Shown here piece by piece: positions 15,887 through 25,547 of a stretch of DNA of 64,000 nt. The DNA lies in NCBI RefSeq assembly GCF_001653195.1, contig NZ_JXBB01000012.1:124001-188000 (forward strand), written 5' to 3'. The position numbers were made by a program, and so were the translations under genes. Below the pieces are notes generated by a model. It made no database searches. It was not told the DNA's origin and was given only the letters and a program-made list of their open reading frames with translations. Origin of the DNA: Hydrogenibacillus schlegelii (lineage in GTDB: Bacteria; Bacillota; Bacilli; Thermicanales; DSM-22653). Numbering within the stretch: position 1 is the first letter of the stretch; every line of letters starts with the position of its first letter.

Positions 15887-17257
15887 GTGGTCGAGCGGCA
15901 TGGGGTTTCGCTCCGGGTCGGAGCCGCGCTCTGGCTGGCCGGGCGCCTGCCGGGGCTCGGGCGCCGGCGACTCCGGGCGCTCGTCGAAGGGCTTCGGGGT
16001 CGGTGGGACGCTTTTCTGGACGGGAACATCGACCCGGCGCCGTGGGTCGGCCGGGAACTGGCGGAGCGGCTTCGGGCCGAGCTTAGGCCGGAGGCGATCG
16101 CCGCCGCCGCCCGGAAGCTGAAGACGGCCGGGATCGTCGTCCTCACGCCGGAAGCGGATGCCTTTCCGCCGGTGCTTCGGGAGATTCCCGATCCGCCGGC
16201 GGTCCTCTACGCCCGGGGCCATCTTTCGCTCCTTCGCCGCCCGGCGATCGCCGTCGTCGGTACGCGGACGCCGAGCCCGTACGGCATCCGGGCCGCCCGG
16301 GCGCTCGCCGAAGGGCTTTCGGCCGCCGGCTGGTGTGTCGTAAGCGGCCTTGCCGCCGGGATCGACGCCGCCGCCCACGCCGCGGCCCTGGAAGGCCCCG
16401 GGGGGACGATCGCCGTCCTCGGCGGCGGGCTGTTTTACCCGTATCCGCCGTCGAACGCGGCCCTCTTTCGCGCCATTGCCGAGCGGGGGCTCGTCCTCTC
16501 CGAGTATCCCCCGGACGCGCGGCCCCACCGGGCGTCCTTTCCCGAGCGAAACCGCCTGCTGAGCGGCCTCGCCCGGGGCGTCGTCGTCGTGGAAGGGCAC
16601 GGGCGAAGCGGCGCCCTCATCACCGCCGCCTGGGCCCTCGAGCAGGGCCGGGACGTGTTCGCCGTGCCGGGGCCGATCTTTTCGCCGAAAAGCGACGGAC
16701 CGAACCGCCTCATCCAGGAAGGGGCGAAGCTCGTCCTGGGCGTCGACGACATCCTGGCGGAATACCGGCCCGTCGTCGCCGATCCGGTGCTCTGGCTCGG
16801 GGAGGCGAAGGAGGATCGCGAGGGGCCGCCGGCCGGGGACCCGCGGCTTCCGGCTCCGGCGATGGAAGATCCGGCGGCAGGCCCCGGCGCGTCGGGGAGG
16901 GATGGCGCACCGCCTGCGGCGGATCCGCAGCTCGCTTCTCAGGGGCGCCCGGCGACGTCGGCGGAGGATCCGGTTTTGCGGAAGGACGATCGTTCGCCGC
17001 CGACGGAGGCGCCGTCGGCGGAGCGCCATGCGCCGCCGGAGGAAGGGCGCGAGGCGCCGGCCCTTGAGCAGCGCCTCCTTACGGCGCTGGCGGCGGCGCC
17101 GGCCCTTCCGATGGATGCCCTCGTGTCCGCCGCCGGGGCGCCGGCGGCGGATGTCCTCGCGGCGCTCACCCGCCTCGAGCTCCGGGGCTGGGTCCGGCGC
17201 CTGCCCGGCGGCCGCTACACCCTTCCGATTGACAAACGGCGCATGCCGCGACCATAA
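15887..17257 (+). CDS. dprA: DNA-processing protein DprA
   Basis: Binds incoming single-stranded DNA during transformation and loads RecA. The extended Rossmann fold (about 105-315) holds PAIAVVGTRTPSPYG, CVVSGLAAGIDAAAHAAAL, GTIAVLGGGLFYPYP, SEYPPDARPHRASFPERNRL and SGALITAAWALEQGRDVFAVPG. At 456 residues it is longer than the Bacillus form (~300): a Pro/Ala-rich linker joins a C-terminal winged-helix domain (about 390-450, ALEQRLLTALAAAPALPMDA). GTG follows GAGGGAGGG. Its 3' end contains the topA promoter. Confidence 0.95.
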   Translation: MVERHGVSLRVGAALWLAGRLPGLGRRRLRALVEGLRGRWDAFLDGNIDPAPWVGRELAERLRAELRPEAIAAAARKLKTAGIVVLTPEADAFPPVLREIPDPPAVLYARGHLSLLRRPAIAVVGTRTPSPYGIRAARALAEGLSAAGWCVVSGLAAGIDAAAHAAALEGPGGTIAVLGGGLFYPYPPSNAALFRAIAERGLVLSEYPPDARPHRASFPERNRLLSGLARGVVVVEGHGRSGALITAAWALEQGRDVFAVPGPIFSPKSDGPNRLIQEGAKLVLGVDDILAEYRPVVADPVLWLGEAKEDREGPPAGDPRLPAPAMEDPAAGPGASGRDGAPPAADPQLASQGRPATSAEDPVLRKDDRSPPTEAPSAERHAPPEEGREAPALEQRLLTALAAAPALPMDALVSAAGAPAADVLAALTRLELRGWVRRLPGGRYTLPIDKRRMPRP

Positions 17258-17258
17258 T
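17229..17258 (+). promoter_or_regulatory. Promoter of topA inside the dprA 3' end
   Basis: A perfect TTGACA (17229-17234) and CATAAT (17253-17258) are 18 bp apart. The promoter ends at the dprA stop codon and gives a leader of about 110 nt to topA. Confidence 0.7.
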
Positions 17259-17375
17259 AAGGCTAAACTTTACAGCCGATGCCGCCGCACCGCCGGCCGG
17301 AGCGCCGCCGGTAGAGGGCCGGTCCTGCCCCGGGCCGGCCGGCGTCCCGGATGAGGGGCAGAAGGGAGATCCGCC

Positions 17376-19736
17376 GTGTCCGAGTCCATCGTCATCGTCG
17401 AGTCGCCGGCCAAAGCGAAGACGATCGCCAAATACCTCGGTCGAAAATACCGCGTCCTCGCCTCGATGGGCCACGTCCGGGATCTGCCGAAAAGCGAGCT
17501 CGGCGTCGACATCGAGGCCGGATTCGTTCCCAAATACATCACCATCCGCGGCAAGGGAGAGGTGCTCAAGGCGCTCAAGGACGCGGCAAAAAAGGCATCC
17601 CGCGTCTACCTCGCTTCCGACCCCGACCGGGAGGGGGAGGCGATCGCCTGGCACCTGGCGCAGTACTTAAAGCTCGATCTCGACGCACCGATCCGGGTCG
17701 TCTTCCACGAGATCACCGAGCGGGCGGTCAAAGAATCGTTCCAACATCCCCGGAAGATCGATCGGGCCCTCGTCGACGCTCAGCAGGCGCGGCGCATCCT
17801 CGACCGGCTCGTCGGCTACCAGATCAGCCCGCTCCTCTGGAAAAAGGTCAAAAAGGGCCTCTCCGCCGGCCGCGTCCAGTCGGTGGCGGTCAAGCTCATC
17901 ATTGACCGAGAAAACGAAATCGAGGCGTTTGTCCCGGAAGAATACTGGACCGTCGACGTTCACCTCGAAGCCGCCGCCGGAGAACTGGTGGCGCAGTTTT
18001 ACGGTTACGGCGAGGAAAAGACGCCGCTTCGGTCGTCGGCGGACGTCGCGGCGCTCCTTCGGCACCTCGAAGGCCGGCCGTTTGTCGTCCTCGACGTCGC
18101 CCGCCGGGAACGGCGGCGGAAGCCGCCGGCGCCGTTTACGACGAGCACCCTTCAGCAGGAGGCGTCCCGAAAGCTCGGCTTTCGCGCCACCCGGACGATG
18201 CGGGTCGCCCAGGAGCTCTACGAAGGCGTCCCCCTCGGCCCGGAAGGCCACGTCGGCCTCATCACCTACATGCGGACCGACTCCGTTCGGGTGTCGGAAC
18301 TCGCCCAGGCGGAGGCCCGGGCGTACCTCGCCGAGGTCTTCGGCGACGCTTACGTGCCGGCGGCGCCGCCGGTGCGGAAGGCCCGCGCCGGGGCCCAGGA
18401 TGCCCACGAGGCGATCCGGCCGACGTCCGTCCGCCGGACGCCGGAGGCGGTCAAGCCGTACCTTTCGCGGGATCAGTACCGTCTCTACCGCCTCATCTGG
18501 GAGCGGTTTGTCGCCAGCCAGATGCCGCCGGCCGTCTACGATACGACGACGGTGACGATCGGCGCCGGCGATGCCCGCTTCCGGGCCGCCGGATCGGTGA
18601 TCCAATTCGACGGTTTCCTCCGAGTCTACGAGGAGGCGACGGAAGACCGTCCGGCGGAAGCCCGGGAAGCAAAAGGCGGCGGCAAGTCCGAAGACGTCGG
18701 GGAGGAAGACGTCGGCGAGCTCCGGCGGATCGTCCCCGTCGAGCGGGGTGAGACGCTCCGCCACCTCCGGACGGAGCCGCGGCAGCATTTCACCCAGCCG
18801 CCGCCCCGCTACAGCGAAGCCCAGCTCGTCAAGACGATGGAAGAGCTCGGCATCGGCCGGCCGTCGACGTACGCGCCGACGATCGAGACGATCCAGAAGC
18901 GGGGCTACGTCGTCCTCCGGGACCGGCGCTTTCATCCGACGGAGCTCGGCCGGCTCGTGACGGAGCTTCTCGAGCGGTTTTTCCCGGAGATCATCGACGT
19001 CTCCTTTACGGCCAAGATGGAGGCCGATCTCGACCGAATCGAGGCGGGGGCCCTCGATTCCCGGACGCTCCTCGAGACGTTTTACGCCCAGTTCCAGCGC
19101 CGGCTCGAGGCGGCGGAGGCGGAGATGGCGCCGGTCACCCTGGAGCCGGAGTACGCCGGCGTCGACTGCGATGTCTGCGGCCGGCCGATGGTCGTCAAGA
19201 CCGGCCGCTACGGCAAGTTTCTTGCCTGCTCCGGTTATCCGGAATGCACGAACACCAAGCCGTACGTCGTCTCGAGCGGTGCCCGCTGCCCGAAGTGCGG
19301 ACAGGGGGAGCTCGTCGAGCGACGGTCGAAGCGGGGCCGGGTGTTTTACGGCTGCAGCCGCTTCCCGGAGTGCGATTTTACGACGTGGGACCGGCCGCAC
19401 CCGGCGCCGTGCCCGGAATGCGGCGGCCTCCTCGTGCTGAAGGGCCGGCGGGACCGGGAGACGGCCGTGTGCACCGCCTGTGGCGTCCGGCTCGACGGAG
19501 AAGCGCTCCCGCCGGTGGAGCCGACGCCCTTCTTCGTTCCCGGTCCCCAGGTTTCCGAAGGGCCGGCGGTCCCTGCCCCTGCGCCGAAAGCCGTCGGGGC
19601 GGGCGCCCCGGCGCCGGAGGCTTCCGGGGGGCGCGGGCCCGCGCCGGACGACACCGCGCCGGAGGCCGTCGCTTCGGACGGTTCCGGGCCGGACGTCCGC
19701 AAAAAGAAGACGCGTGACCGGGAGTACGTCCGCTGA
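17376..19736 (+). CDS. topA: DNA topoisomerase I
   Basis: Type IA enzyme that relaxes negative supercoils behind RNA polymerase. The Toprim domain starts SIVIVESPAKAKTIAKYLG with E9 and continues to SDPDREGEAIAWH (81-93). The catalytic tyrosine is Y298 in GLITYMRTDS. Three C-terminal zinc-finger units follow: CDVCGRP to CSGYPEC, CPKCGQGE to CSRFPEC, and CPECGG to CTACG. The last ~75 residues are a Pro/Ala-rich then basic tail. The length of 786 is somewhat above the B. subtilis form (691). GTG follows AAGGGAG. In Bacillus trmFO lies next; here xerC follows directly. Confidence 0.97.
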   Translation: MSESIVIVESPAKAKTIAKYLGRKYRVLASMGHVRDLPKSELGVDIEAGFVPKYITIRGKGEVLKALKDAAKKASRVYLASDPDREGEAIAWHLAQYLKLDLDAPIRVVFHEITERAVKESFQHPRKIDRALVDAQQARRILDRLVGYQISPLLWKKVKKGLSAGRVQSVAVKLIIDRENEIEAFVPEEYWTVDVHLEAAAGELVAQFYGYGEEKTPLRSSADVAALLRHLEGRPFVVLDVARRERRRKPPAPFTTSTLQQEASRKLGFRATRTMRVAQELYEGVPLGPEGHVGLITYMRTDSVRVSELAQAEARAYLAEVFGDAYVPAAPPVRKARAGAQDAHEAIRPTSVRRTPEAVKPYLSRDQYRLYRLIWERFVASQMPPAVYDTTTVTIGAGDARFRAAGSVIQFDGFLRVYEEATEDRPAEAREAKGGGKSEDVGEEDVGELRRIVPVERGETLRHLRTEPRQHFTQPPPRYSEAQLVKTMEELGIGRPSTYAPTIETIQKRGYVVLRDRRFHPTELGRLVTELLERFFPEIIDVSFTAKMEADLDRIEAGALDSRTLLETFYAQFQRRLEAAEAEMAPVTLEPEYAGVDCDVCGRPMVVKTGRYGKFLACSGYPECTNTKPYVVSSGARCPKCGQGELVERRSKRGRVFYGCSRFPECDFTTWDRPHPAPCPECGGLLVLKGRRDRETAVCTACGVRLDGEALPPVEPTPFFVPGPQVSEGPAVPAPAPKAVGAGAPAPEASGGRGPAPDDTAPEAVASDGSGPDVRKKKTRDREYVR

Positions 19737-19820
19737 ATTGCGGACCCGGGCGCACCGTAATTCTGAATTATACCCGAACCCGGCACAATTTCCTTGCATT
19801 TGCCGGAGGGGCGTGTTAAG

Positions 19821-20780
19821 ATGGAAGCGCCGGAGGGGAAGGCGATGGAAGCGGCGCTTCTTTCTTTTTTGCGGTATCTTTCCGCCGAGCGAGGCGCCTC
19901 CCGGCGGACGATCGAGGCGTACGCCGCCGACGTCCGAAGCTTGATGGCGTTCCTCGCCGCGGAGGGCGTCCGGCGGCCGGAAGACGTCACGCCGGCCCTC
20001 GCCCGGCAGTACGTCGCGGCGCTCCTCAAAGCGGGGCTGAGCCGGCGGACCGTCGCCCGGCGGGTGTCGGGGGCGCGGGCCTTTTTCCGCCACCTCGTCC
20101 GGGAAGGGCGTCTTCCGGCCGACCCGTTTGCCGCCGTCCGGCTCCTCCGCCGGGGCCGGCGGCTTCCGAAGGCGCTCATGCCCGAAGAGGTGCCGAAGCT
20201 CCTCGCGGCGCCGGGGGAGTCGCCGATCGGCCTTCGGGATCGGGCCATGCTGGAACTCTTGTACGCGAGCGGCCTTCGGGTGAGCGAGCTCGTCGGCCTG
20301 GTCCTCGGCGACCTCGACCTCGGCCGGCGGCTGGTGACGGTCAAAGGCAAGGGTGGAAAAGGCCGCATCGTCCCCTTCGGCCGTCCGGCGGCGGCCGCCC
20401 TCGCCCGGTACCTCGAGCAGGGCCGTCCCGCTCTCCTCAGACGGGCGCCGGCGCCGGTGGAACACGTCTTCGTCGGCGTGCGGGGGACGCCCCTTTCGGA
20501 TCGGGCCGTTCGGCGGCGCCTGGAGCGTCTCCGCCGGGAGGCCGGCATCGCCGCCCGGGCGACGCCGCACGTGCTCCGGCACACGTTTGCCACGCACCTT
20601 CTGGACGGCGGCGCCGACATCCGCGTCGTGCAGGAGCTGTTGGGGCATGTGAATCTTTCCACGACCCAGATCTACACGCATCTTGCGCCCAAGCGCCTGC
20701 GGGAGGCGTACCGGGCGTCCCATCCGCGGGCGACCCGCCCGCCGGAGCCCGAGCGGGAACCCGACCCCGGGGGACGCTGA
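19821..20780 (+). CDS. xerC: Tyrosine recombinase XerC (CodV)
   Basis: Site-specific recombinase resolving chromosome dimers at dif, together with XerD. The N-terminal SAM-like DNA-binding domain (about 8-100) precedes the catalytic domain. The residues are R153 (SGLRVSEL), a lysine in KGKGGK (175-180), H250 and R253 ([14 protein letters not shown]), H276 (LLGHVNLS) and the nucleophile Y285 (QIYTHL). The ATG at 19821 has GGAGGGG nine bases upstream. A second in-frame ATG at 19845, with GGAGGGGA before it, fits XerC N-termini equally well. The tail after Y285 is Pro/Arg-rich. hslV follows with 29 nt spacing, as in codV-clpQ. Confidence 0.95.
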   Translation: MEAPEGKAMEAALLSFLRYLSAERGASRRTIEAYAADVRSLMAFLAAEGVRRPEDVTPALARQYVAALLKAGLSRRTVARRVSGARAFFRHLVREGRLPADPFAAVRLLRRGRRLPKALMPEEVPKLLAAPGESPIGLRDRAMLELLYASGLRVSELVGLVLGDLDLGRRLVTVKGKGGKGRIVPFGRPAAAALARYLEQGRPALLRRAPAPVEHVFVGVRGTPLSDRAVRRRLERLRREAGIAARATPHVLRHTFATHLLDGGADIRVVQELLGHVNLSTTQIYTHLAPKRLREAYRASHPRATRPPEPEREPDPGGR

Positions 20781-20809
20781 CCCCGGCGGTGCAAGGAGGC
20801 CATGCGCGC

Positions 20810-21373
20810 GTGGAAGGCTATGAGCTTCACGGGACGACGATCGTCGCCGTCCGGCATCGGGGCCGGTCGGCGATGGCCGGCGACGGCCAGGTGACGTTCG
20901 GCAATGCGACGATCATGAAGCAGACGGCCAAGAAGGTTCGCCGCCTCTATCGCGGCGACGTCGTTGCCGGCTTCGCCGGAAGCGTCGCCGACGCCTTCAG
21001 CCTGTTTGAGAAATTTGAGGCCAAGCTCGAAACGTATCACGGGAACCTCCCCCGGGCGAGCGTCGAGCTGGCCAAGGAATGGCGGACGGACCGCCTGCTC
21101 CGGCGGCTCGAGGCGATGCTCCTCGTCATGGACCGGGACCACCTCCTGATCCTCTCCGGAAACGGCGAGGTGATCGAGCCGGACGACGGCATCGCCGCCA
21201 TCGGTTCCGGCGGACCGTACGCCCTCGCCGCCGGCCGGGCCCTCCTCCGGCATGCGCCGGCCCTTTCCGCCCGGGAGATCGCCGAGGCGGCCCTCAAGAT
21301 CGCCGCCGAAATCTGCGTCTACACGAACGACCGCCTCGTCGTCGAAGAGCTGCCGGCGGAAGGAGGCGCCTGA
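20810..21373 (+). CDS. hslV: HslV/ClpQ protease subunit
   Basis: Proteolytic chamber of the HslVU (ClpQY) ATP-dependent protease. The family core is [23 protein letters not shown], then [21 protein letters not shown], then [20 protein letters not shown]. From the GTG at 20810 (GGAGG ten bases upstream) the protein begins MEGYELHG before the TTIVAV stretch where canonical HslV has its N-terminal threonine nucleophile. Removing the initiator Met alone would leave Glu, not Ser or Thr, so either the short leader is processed at Gly-Thr or this form is atypical. hslU starts at the next base. Confidence 0.95.
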   Translation: MEGYELHGTTIVAVRHRGRSAMAGDGQVTFGNATIMKQTAKKVRRLYRGDVVAGFAGSVADAFSLFEKFEAKLETYHGNLPRASVELAKEWRTDRLLRRLEAMLLVMDRDHLLILSGNGEVIEPDDGIAAIGSGGPYALAAGRALLRHAPALSAREIAEAALKIAAEICVYTNDRLVVEELPAEGGA

Positions 21374-22774
<1,401 letters not shown>

Positions 22775-22870
22775 GCCGCCCGGCCTGCCGCCGGCCCGGC
22801 CGACGCCGGCGGCCGGGATCTCACGCCGGATGCGCCAATCCTCGATCAACCGGAAAAGGAGGAACGTCCG

Positions 22871-23653
22871 ATGAGCACCGATCTTTTGCACAAGACGCGG
22901 AAGATCAACCGGCTGCTGCAAAAATCGGCCGGCCAGAGCGTCAACTTCACCGAGATGGCGGAAGTGCTCCGGGACGCCATCGGCGCCAACGTCTACGTCC
23001 TCAGCCGGAAGGGGAAGGTCCTCGGGTACGCCATCCACACCGAAATCGACAACGAACGGATGCAGCAGATGCTCGCCGAGCGGCGCTTCCCCGAGTGGTA
23101 CAACAACGAACTGCTGAAGGTCCAGGAGACGATGACGAACATCCCGATCGAATCCGACCTCACCGCCTTCCCGGTCGAGATGCGGGAGCAGCTCAAAGAC
23201 GGCCTGACGACGATCGTGCCGATCATCGGCGGCGGCGACCGGCTGGGGACGCTGCTCCTCGCCCGGCTGAAGGAGCCCTTCAGCGAGTACGACCTCGTCC
23301 TCGCCGAATACGGAGCGACGGTCGTCGGCATGGAGATTCTCCGGGAGCGGGCCGAGCTCATCGAGCAGGAAGCCCGGAACAAGGCCGTCGTCCAGATGGC
23401 GATCAGCTCGCTCTCGTACAGCGAGCTCGAGGCGGTCGAGCACATCTTCAAGGAGCTCGACGGGACGGAAGGCCTCCTCGTGGCGAGCAAGATCGCCGAC
23501 CGGGTCGGCATCACCCGGAGCGTCATCGTGAACGCCCTCCGGAAGCTCGAGTCGGCGGGCGTCATCGAATCCCGCTCCCTCGGCATGAAGGGCACCTACA
23601 TCAAGATTCTGAACGACAAGCTCCTGCCGGAGCTCGAGCGCGTCCGGGCCTGA
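22871..23653 (+). CDS. codY: GTP-sensing global regulator CodY
   Basis: DNA-binding repressor that senses branched-chain amino acids and GTP and controls stationary-phase, nutrient and often motility genes. The GAF domain (about 1-155) binds the amino acids: [20 protein letters not shown], then [16 protein letters not shown] and the FPVE stretch. The winged helix-turn-helix near residues 203-245 reads [20 protein letters not shown], then [19 protein letters not shown]. The length of 260 is exact for the family. AAAAGGAGGAA precedes the ATG. It is the last gene before the strong terminator that separates it from the flagellar operon. Confidence 0.98.
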   Translation: MSTDLLHKTRKINRLLQKSAGQSVNFTEMAEVLRDAIGANVYVLSRKGKVLGYAIHTEIDNERMQQMLAERRFPEWYNNELLKVQETMTNIPIESDLTAFPVEMREQLKDGLTTIVPIIGGGDRLGTLLLARLKEPFSEYDLVLAEYGATVVGMEILRERAELIEQEARNKAVVQMAISSLSYSELEAVEHIFKELDGTEGLLVASKIADRVGITRSVIVNALRKLESAGVIESRSLGMKGTYIKILNDKLLPELERVRA

Positions 23654-23675
23654 GCCGGGTCGCCCCCGGCCCCTT

Positions 23676-23711
23676 CGCCCGACCGGCCGATCGGCCGGTC
23701 GGGCGTTTTTT
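23676..23711 (+). terminator. Very strong terminator after codY
   Basis: A perfect 30-bp palindrome (23676-23705, beginning CGCCCGACCGGCCGA) is followed by TTTTTT (23706-23711). The fold gives a 13-bp stem with a 4-nt loop. It insulates codY from the flagellar operon. Confidence 0.95.
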
Positions 23712-24223
23712 GCTCTGCCGGCCCCGGCCGACGACCGCCTTCGACCCGTTTCCGACGTTTCTCCTAATTTTTTTCCTGTGTCGATCGGGGAAAGTGAAAA
23801 AAAGGAAGATAGGACTTCCGGAGCATTGTTTTTCCGGTTCCCCGTCGGCTAGGATGAAAAAGGGATCAAAAACCCGGCAGTTCTAAAAAACCGGCCGGGG
23901 GCGCATTCGCCGAAAGGAATTCGTCGCCGGGTGTCGAATACGATGGTTGAAATCGTCGAACGGACGGGATCGAGATCGAACCGGGGAGGGCCCGATCCGG
24001 CCCTCCGCCGGGATTCGTCCCGTCCCTTCGACCGGCGCCATCCGCCGGGCGGCCTACGCCGGACGGCCGGCGTCCGAAGGGGTTCGGCCCAGCGCATCCG
24101 CTCTTGACCGAGCCGCTTGGCCCCGGCCGATCGGAGCGCCTCCGCCGCGTTTCGCTCGGCGTCTCCTCCGTTTGACCGGCGCGATCTCAGGTCCCTTCGG
24201 CACGGGAAGAAAGGACGGTGCCC
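23712..24223 (+). promoter_or_regulatory. Upstream region of the fla/che operon
   Basis: This 512-bp gap must hold the start signals of the flagellar operon. The part at about 23755-23895 is clearly AT-richer than its surroundings. A weak sigma-A-like pair is TTGTTT (23826-23831) and TAGGAT (23850-23855), 18 bp apart. A GCCGAAAG at 23909-23916 resembles a sigma-D -10 but has no TAAA at the right distance. Beyond 23940 I see only GC-rich sequence without a supported gene. Confidence 0.35.
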
Positions 24224-24598
24224 ATGCTCGACCGGATGTTCGGCCTCCTCGGCCTGTCGCTCGACGGCGTCTACCTCCGCCAGCAGGCCCTGGCGAACAA
24301 CATCGCCAACGCCGACACCCCCGGCTACCGGCGCTTCGACGTCGTCCTTCAGGAGGCGGCCTCCGCCTTCCGCGGCCGGACGGACGCCCCCCGGCACCTT
24401 CCGATCGGCGGTTCCGCGGCGCCGGCATACCGCCTCGTCGAAGACCGGGGGACCCGCGGGAGCATAAACGGCAACAACGTCGACCTCGACTACGAGCTCG
24501 TCTCCCTGGCGGACAACGCCCTCCGGGGCGAGACGCTCGTGGAGATCGCCGGCGCGACGCTCCGGCGGCTCACCGTCGTCCTGCGGGAGGGTCGCTGA
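24224..24598 (+). CDS. flgB: Flagellar basal-body rod protein FlgB
   Basis: Proximal rod subunit. The N-terminal rod signature LRQQALANNIANADTPGYRR is complete, and the C-terminal helix carries GSINGNNVDLDYELVSLADNAL, with the NNVD(L) pattern shared by FlgB. The length of 124 is normal. The ATG at 24224 is chosen over an in-frame GTG at 24218 because AAGGA lies 8 nt before the ATG and only 2 nt before the GTG. It opens the fla/che operon. Confidence 0.95.
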   Translation: MLDRMFGLLGLSLDGVYLRQQALANNIANADTPGYRRFDVVLQEAASAFRGRTDAPRHLPIGGSAAPAYRLVEDRGTRGSINGNNVDLDYELVSLADNALRGETLVEIAGATLRRLTVVLREGR

Positions 24599-24600
24599 CG

Positions 24601-25089
24601 ATGGTCTGGGCCTCACCGCTTTCGATCAGCGCCTCGGGGCTCACCGCCGGCCGGCTCCGGCTCGACGTGATCGCGGAAAACATCGCCAACGCCGACACGA
24701 CCCGGGCGACGTTCGAAGGCGGCCGCTGGCTGCCGTACGTCCGGCGGACGGTCGCCCTCGAACCGATTCCCCTCCGCCCGGCGAATTTTGCCGCCGAGCT
24801 TCAGGCGGCGCTCGCGTCCCCGGCCCGCCCGTCGCCCGTCGGCACCGGGATGCTCGCGGGCGGCGTCCGAGTCCGGGCGATCGAGCGGGATCCGTCGCCG
24901 CCCAAGCGCGTCTACGACCCCGGCCATCCGGACGCCGACGCCGAGGGCTTTGTCGCCTACCCCAACGTCGAGCTCACCCGGGAGATGGTCGACCTCCTCG
25001 CCGCCGCCCGGGCCTACGAAGCGAACGCGACGGCGTTTACCGTCGGCAAGGCGCTCTGGCAGAAGACGCTCGAACTCGGGCGCCGCTGA
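24601..25089 (+). CDS. flgC: Flagellar basal-body rod protein FlgC
   Basis: Proximal rod subunit partnered with FlgB. It starts MVWASPLSISASGLTAGRLR and carries RLDVIAENIANADTTR, then in the C-terminal half YDPGHPDADAEGFVAYPNVE and LAAARAYEANATAF, all typical of FlgC. The length is 162. The ATG lies 2 nt after the flgB stop, with GGGAGGG inside the end of flgB. An open frame extends upstream to 23947, but the FlgC N-terminus fixes the start. Confidence 0.96.
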   Translation: MVWASPLSISASGLTAGRLRLDVIAENIANADTTRATFEGGRWLPYVRRTVALEPIPLRPANFAAELQAALASPARPSPVGTGMLAGGVRVRAIERDPSPPKRVYDPGHPDADAEGFVAYPNVELTREMVDLLAAARAYEANATAFTVGKALWQKTLELGRR

Positions 25090-25192
25090 TCGGCCGCTTC
25101 GCTCCGGCGGTTCGTCGGGCCGGCGAAGCGTTGGATCGATCCGACCTTCGAGGATCGGGCTTCCACCATCGCTTCTCGAAAGGAGGGAGACG

Positions 25193-25510
25193 ATGGCCGG
25201 ACCGTTTTCCGGGATCGCCCCTCTCACCGCCTTCGCGCCGGTCGGAGCGGCCGGCGCCGCGCCGGTCGGGAACCGGCCGGAGGCTGCCGGCGCCGATTTT
25301 CGGACGGCGCTTCGGGACGCCTTGAGGGCGTGGGAGGCGGCGGAGCGCCAGGCGGAGGCGAGCGCCGGGGCGTTTGCCCTCGGCCTTCCGGTGCCGCCGC
25401 ACCGGGTGATGCTCGATCTCGCCCGGGCGGAGCTCATCGTCGAGACGGCGGTCGCCGTCCGGAACAAGGCGATCGAAGCGTATCAGGAGCTCATGCGCAT
25501 GCCGCTTTAA
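25193..25510 (+). CDS. fliE: Flagellar hook-basal body protein FliE
   Basis: Small protein linking the MS ring to the rod. The C-terminal half has the conserved HRVMLDLARAELIVETAVAV, followed by RNKAIEAYQELMRMPL; the N-terminal third is Ala/Gly-rich and variable. The length of 105 is typical. The ATG at 25193 follows AAAGGAGGGAG. A 103-nt gap after flgC contains nothing recognisable. Confidence 0.95.
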   Translation: MAGPFSGIAPLTAFAPVGAAGAAPVGNRPEAAGADFRTALRDALRAWEAAERQAEASAGAFALGLPVPPHRVMLDLARAELIVETAVAVRNKAIEAYQELMRMPL

Positions 25511-25547
25511 AGCCGGCGGCCGCGCGCGATGCGTTGAGGTGTAGAGG

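Noticed and set aside
13325-17029. 1234-codon open frame on the - strand opposite tpx end, sucC, sucD and dprA
   Set aside because: It is antisense to well-conserved genes, its product is Arg/Asp/Gly-rich with no domain, and such frames arise from the GC-rich third codon positions of the sense genes.
17255-17282. Sigma-D-like promoter before topA (TAAT-N16-GCCGATGC)
   Set aside because: The -35 part and spacing deviate, and a better sigma-A promoter (TTGACA-N18-CATAAT) lies at the same place.
23884-23916. Sigma-D promoter upstream of flgB (TAAA ... GCCGAAAG)
   Set aside because: The distance between the two elements is about 21 bp instead of 15, so the match is not credible.
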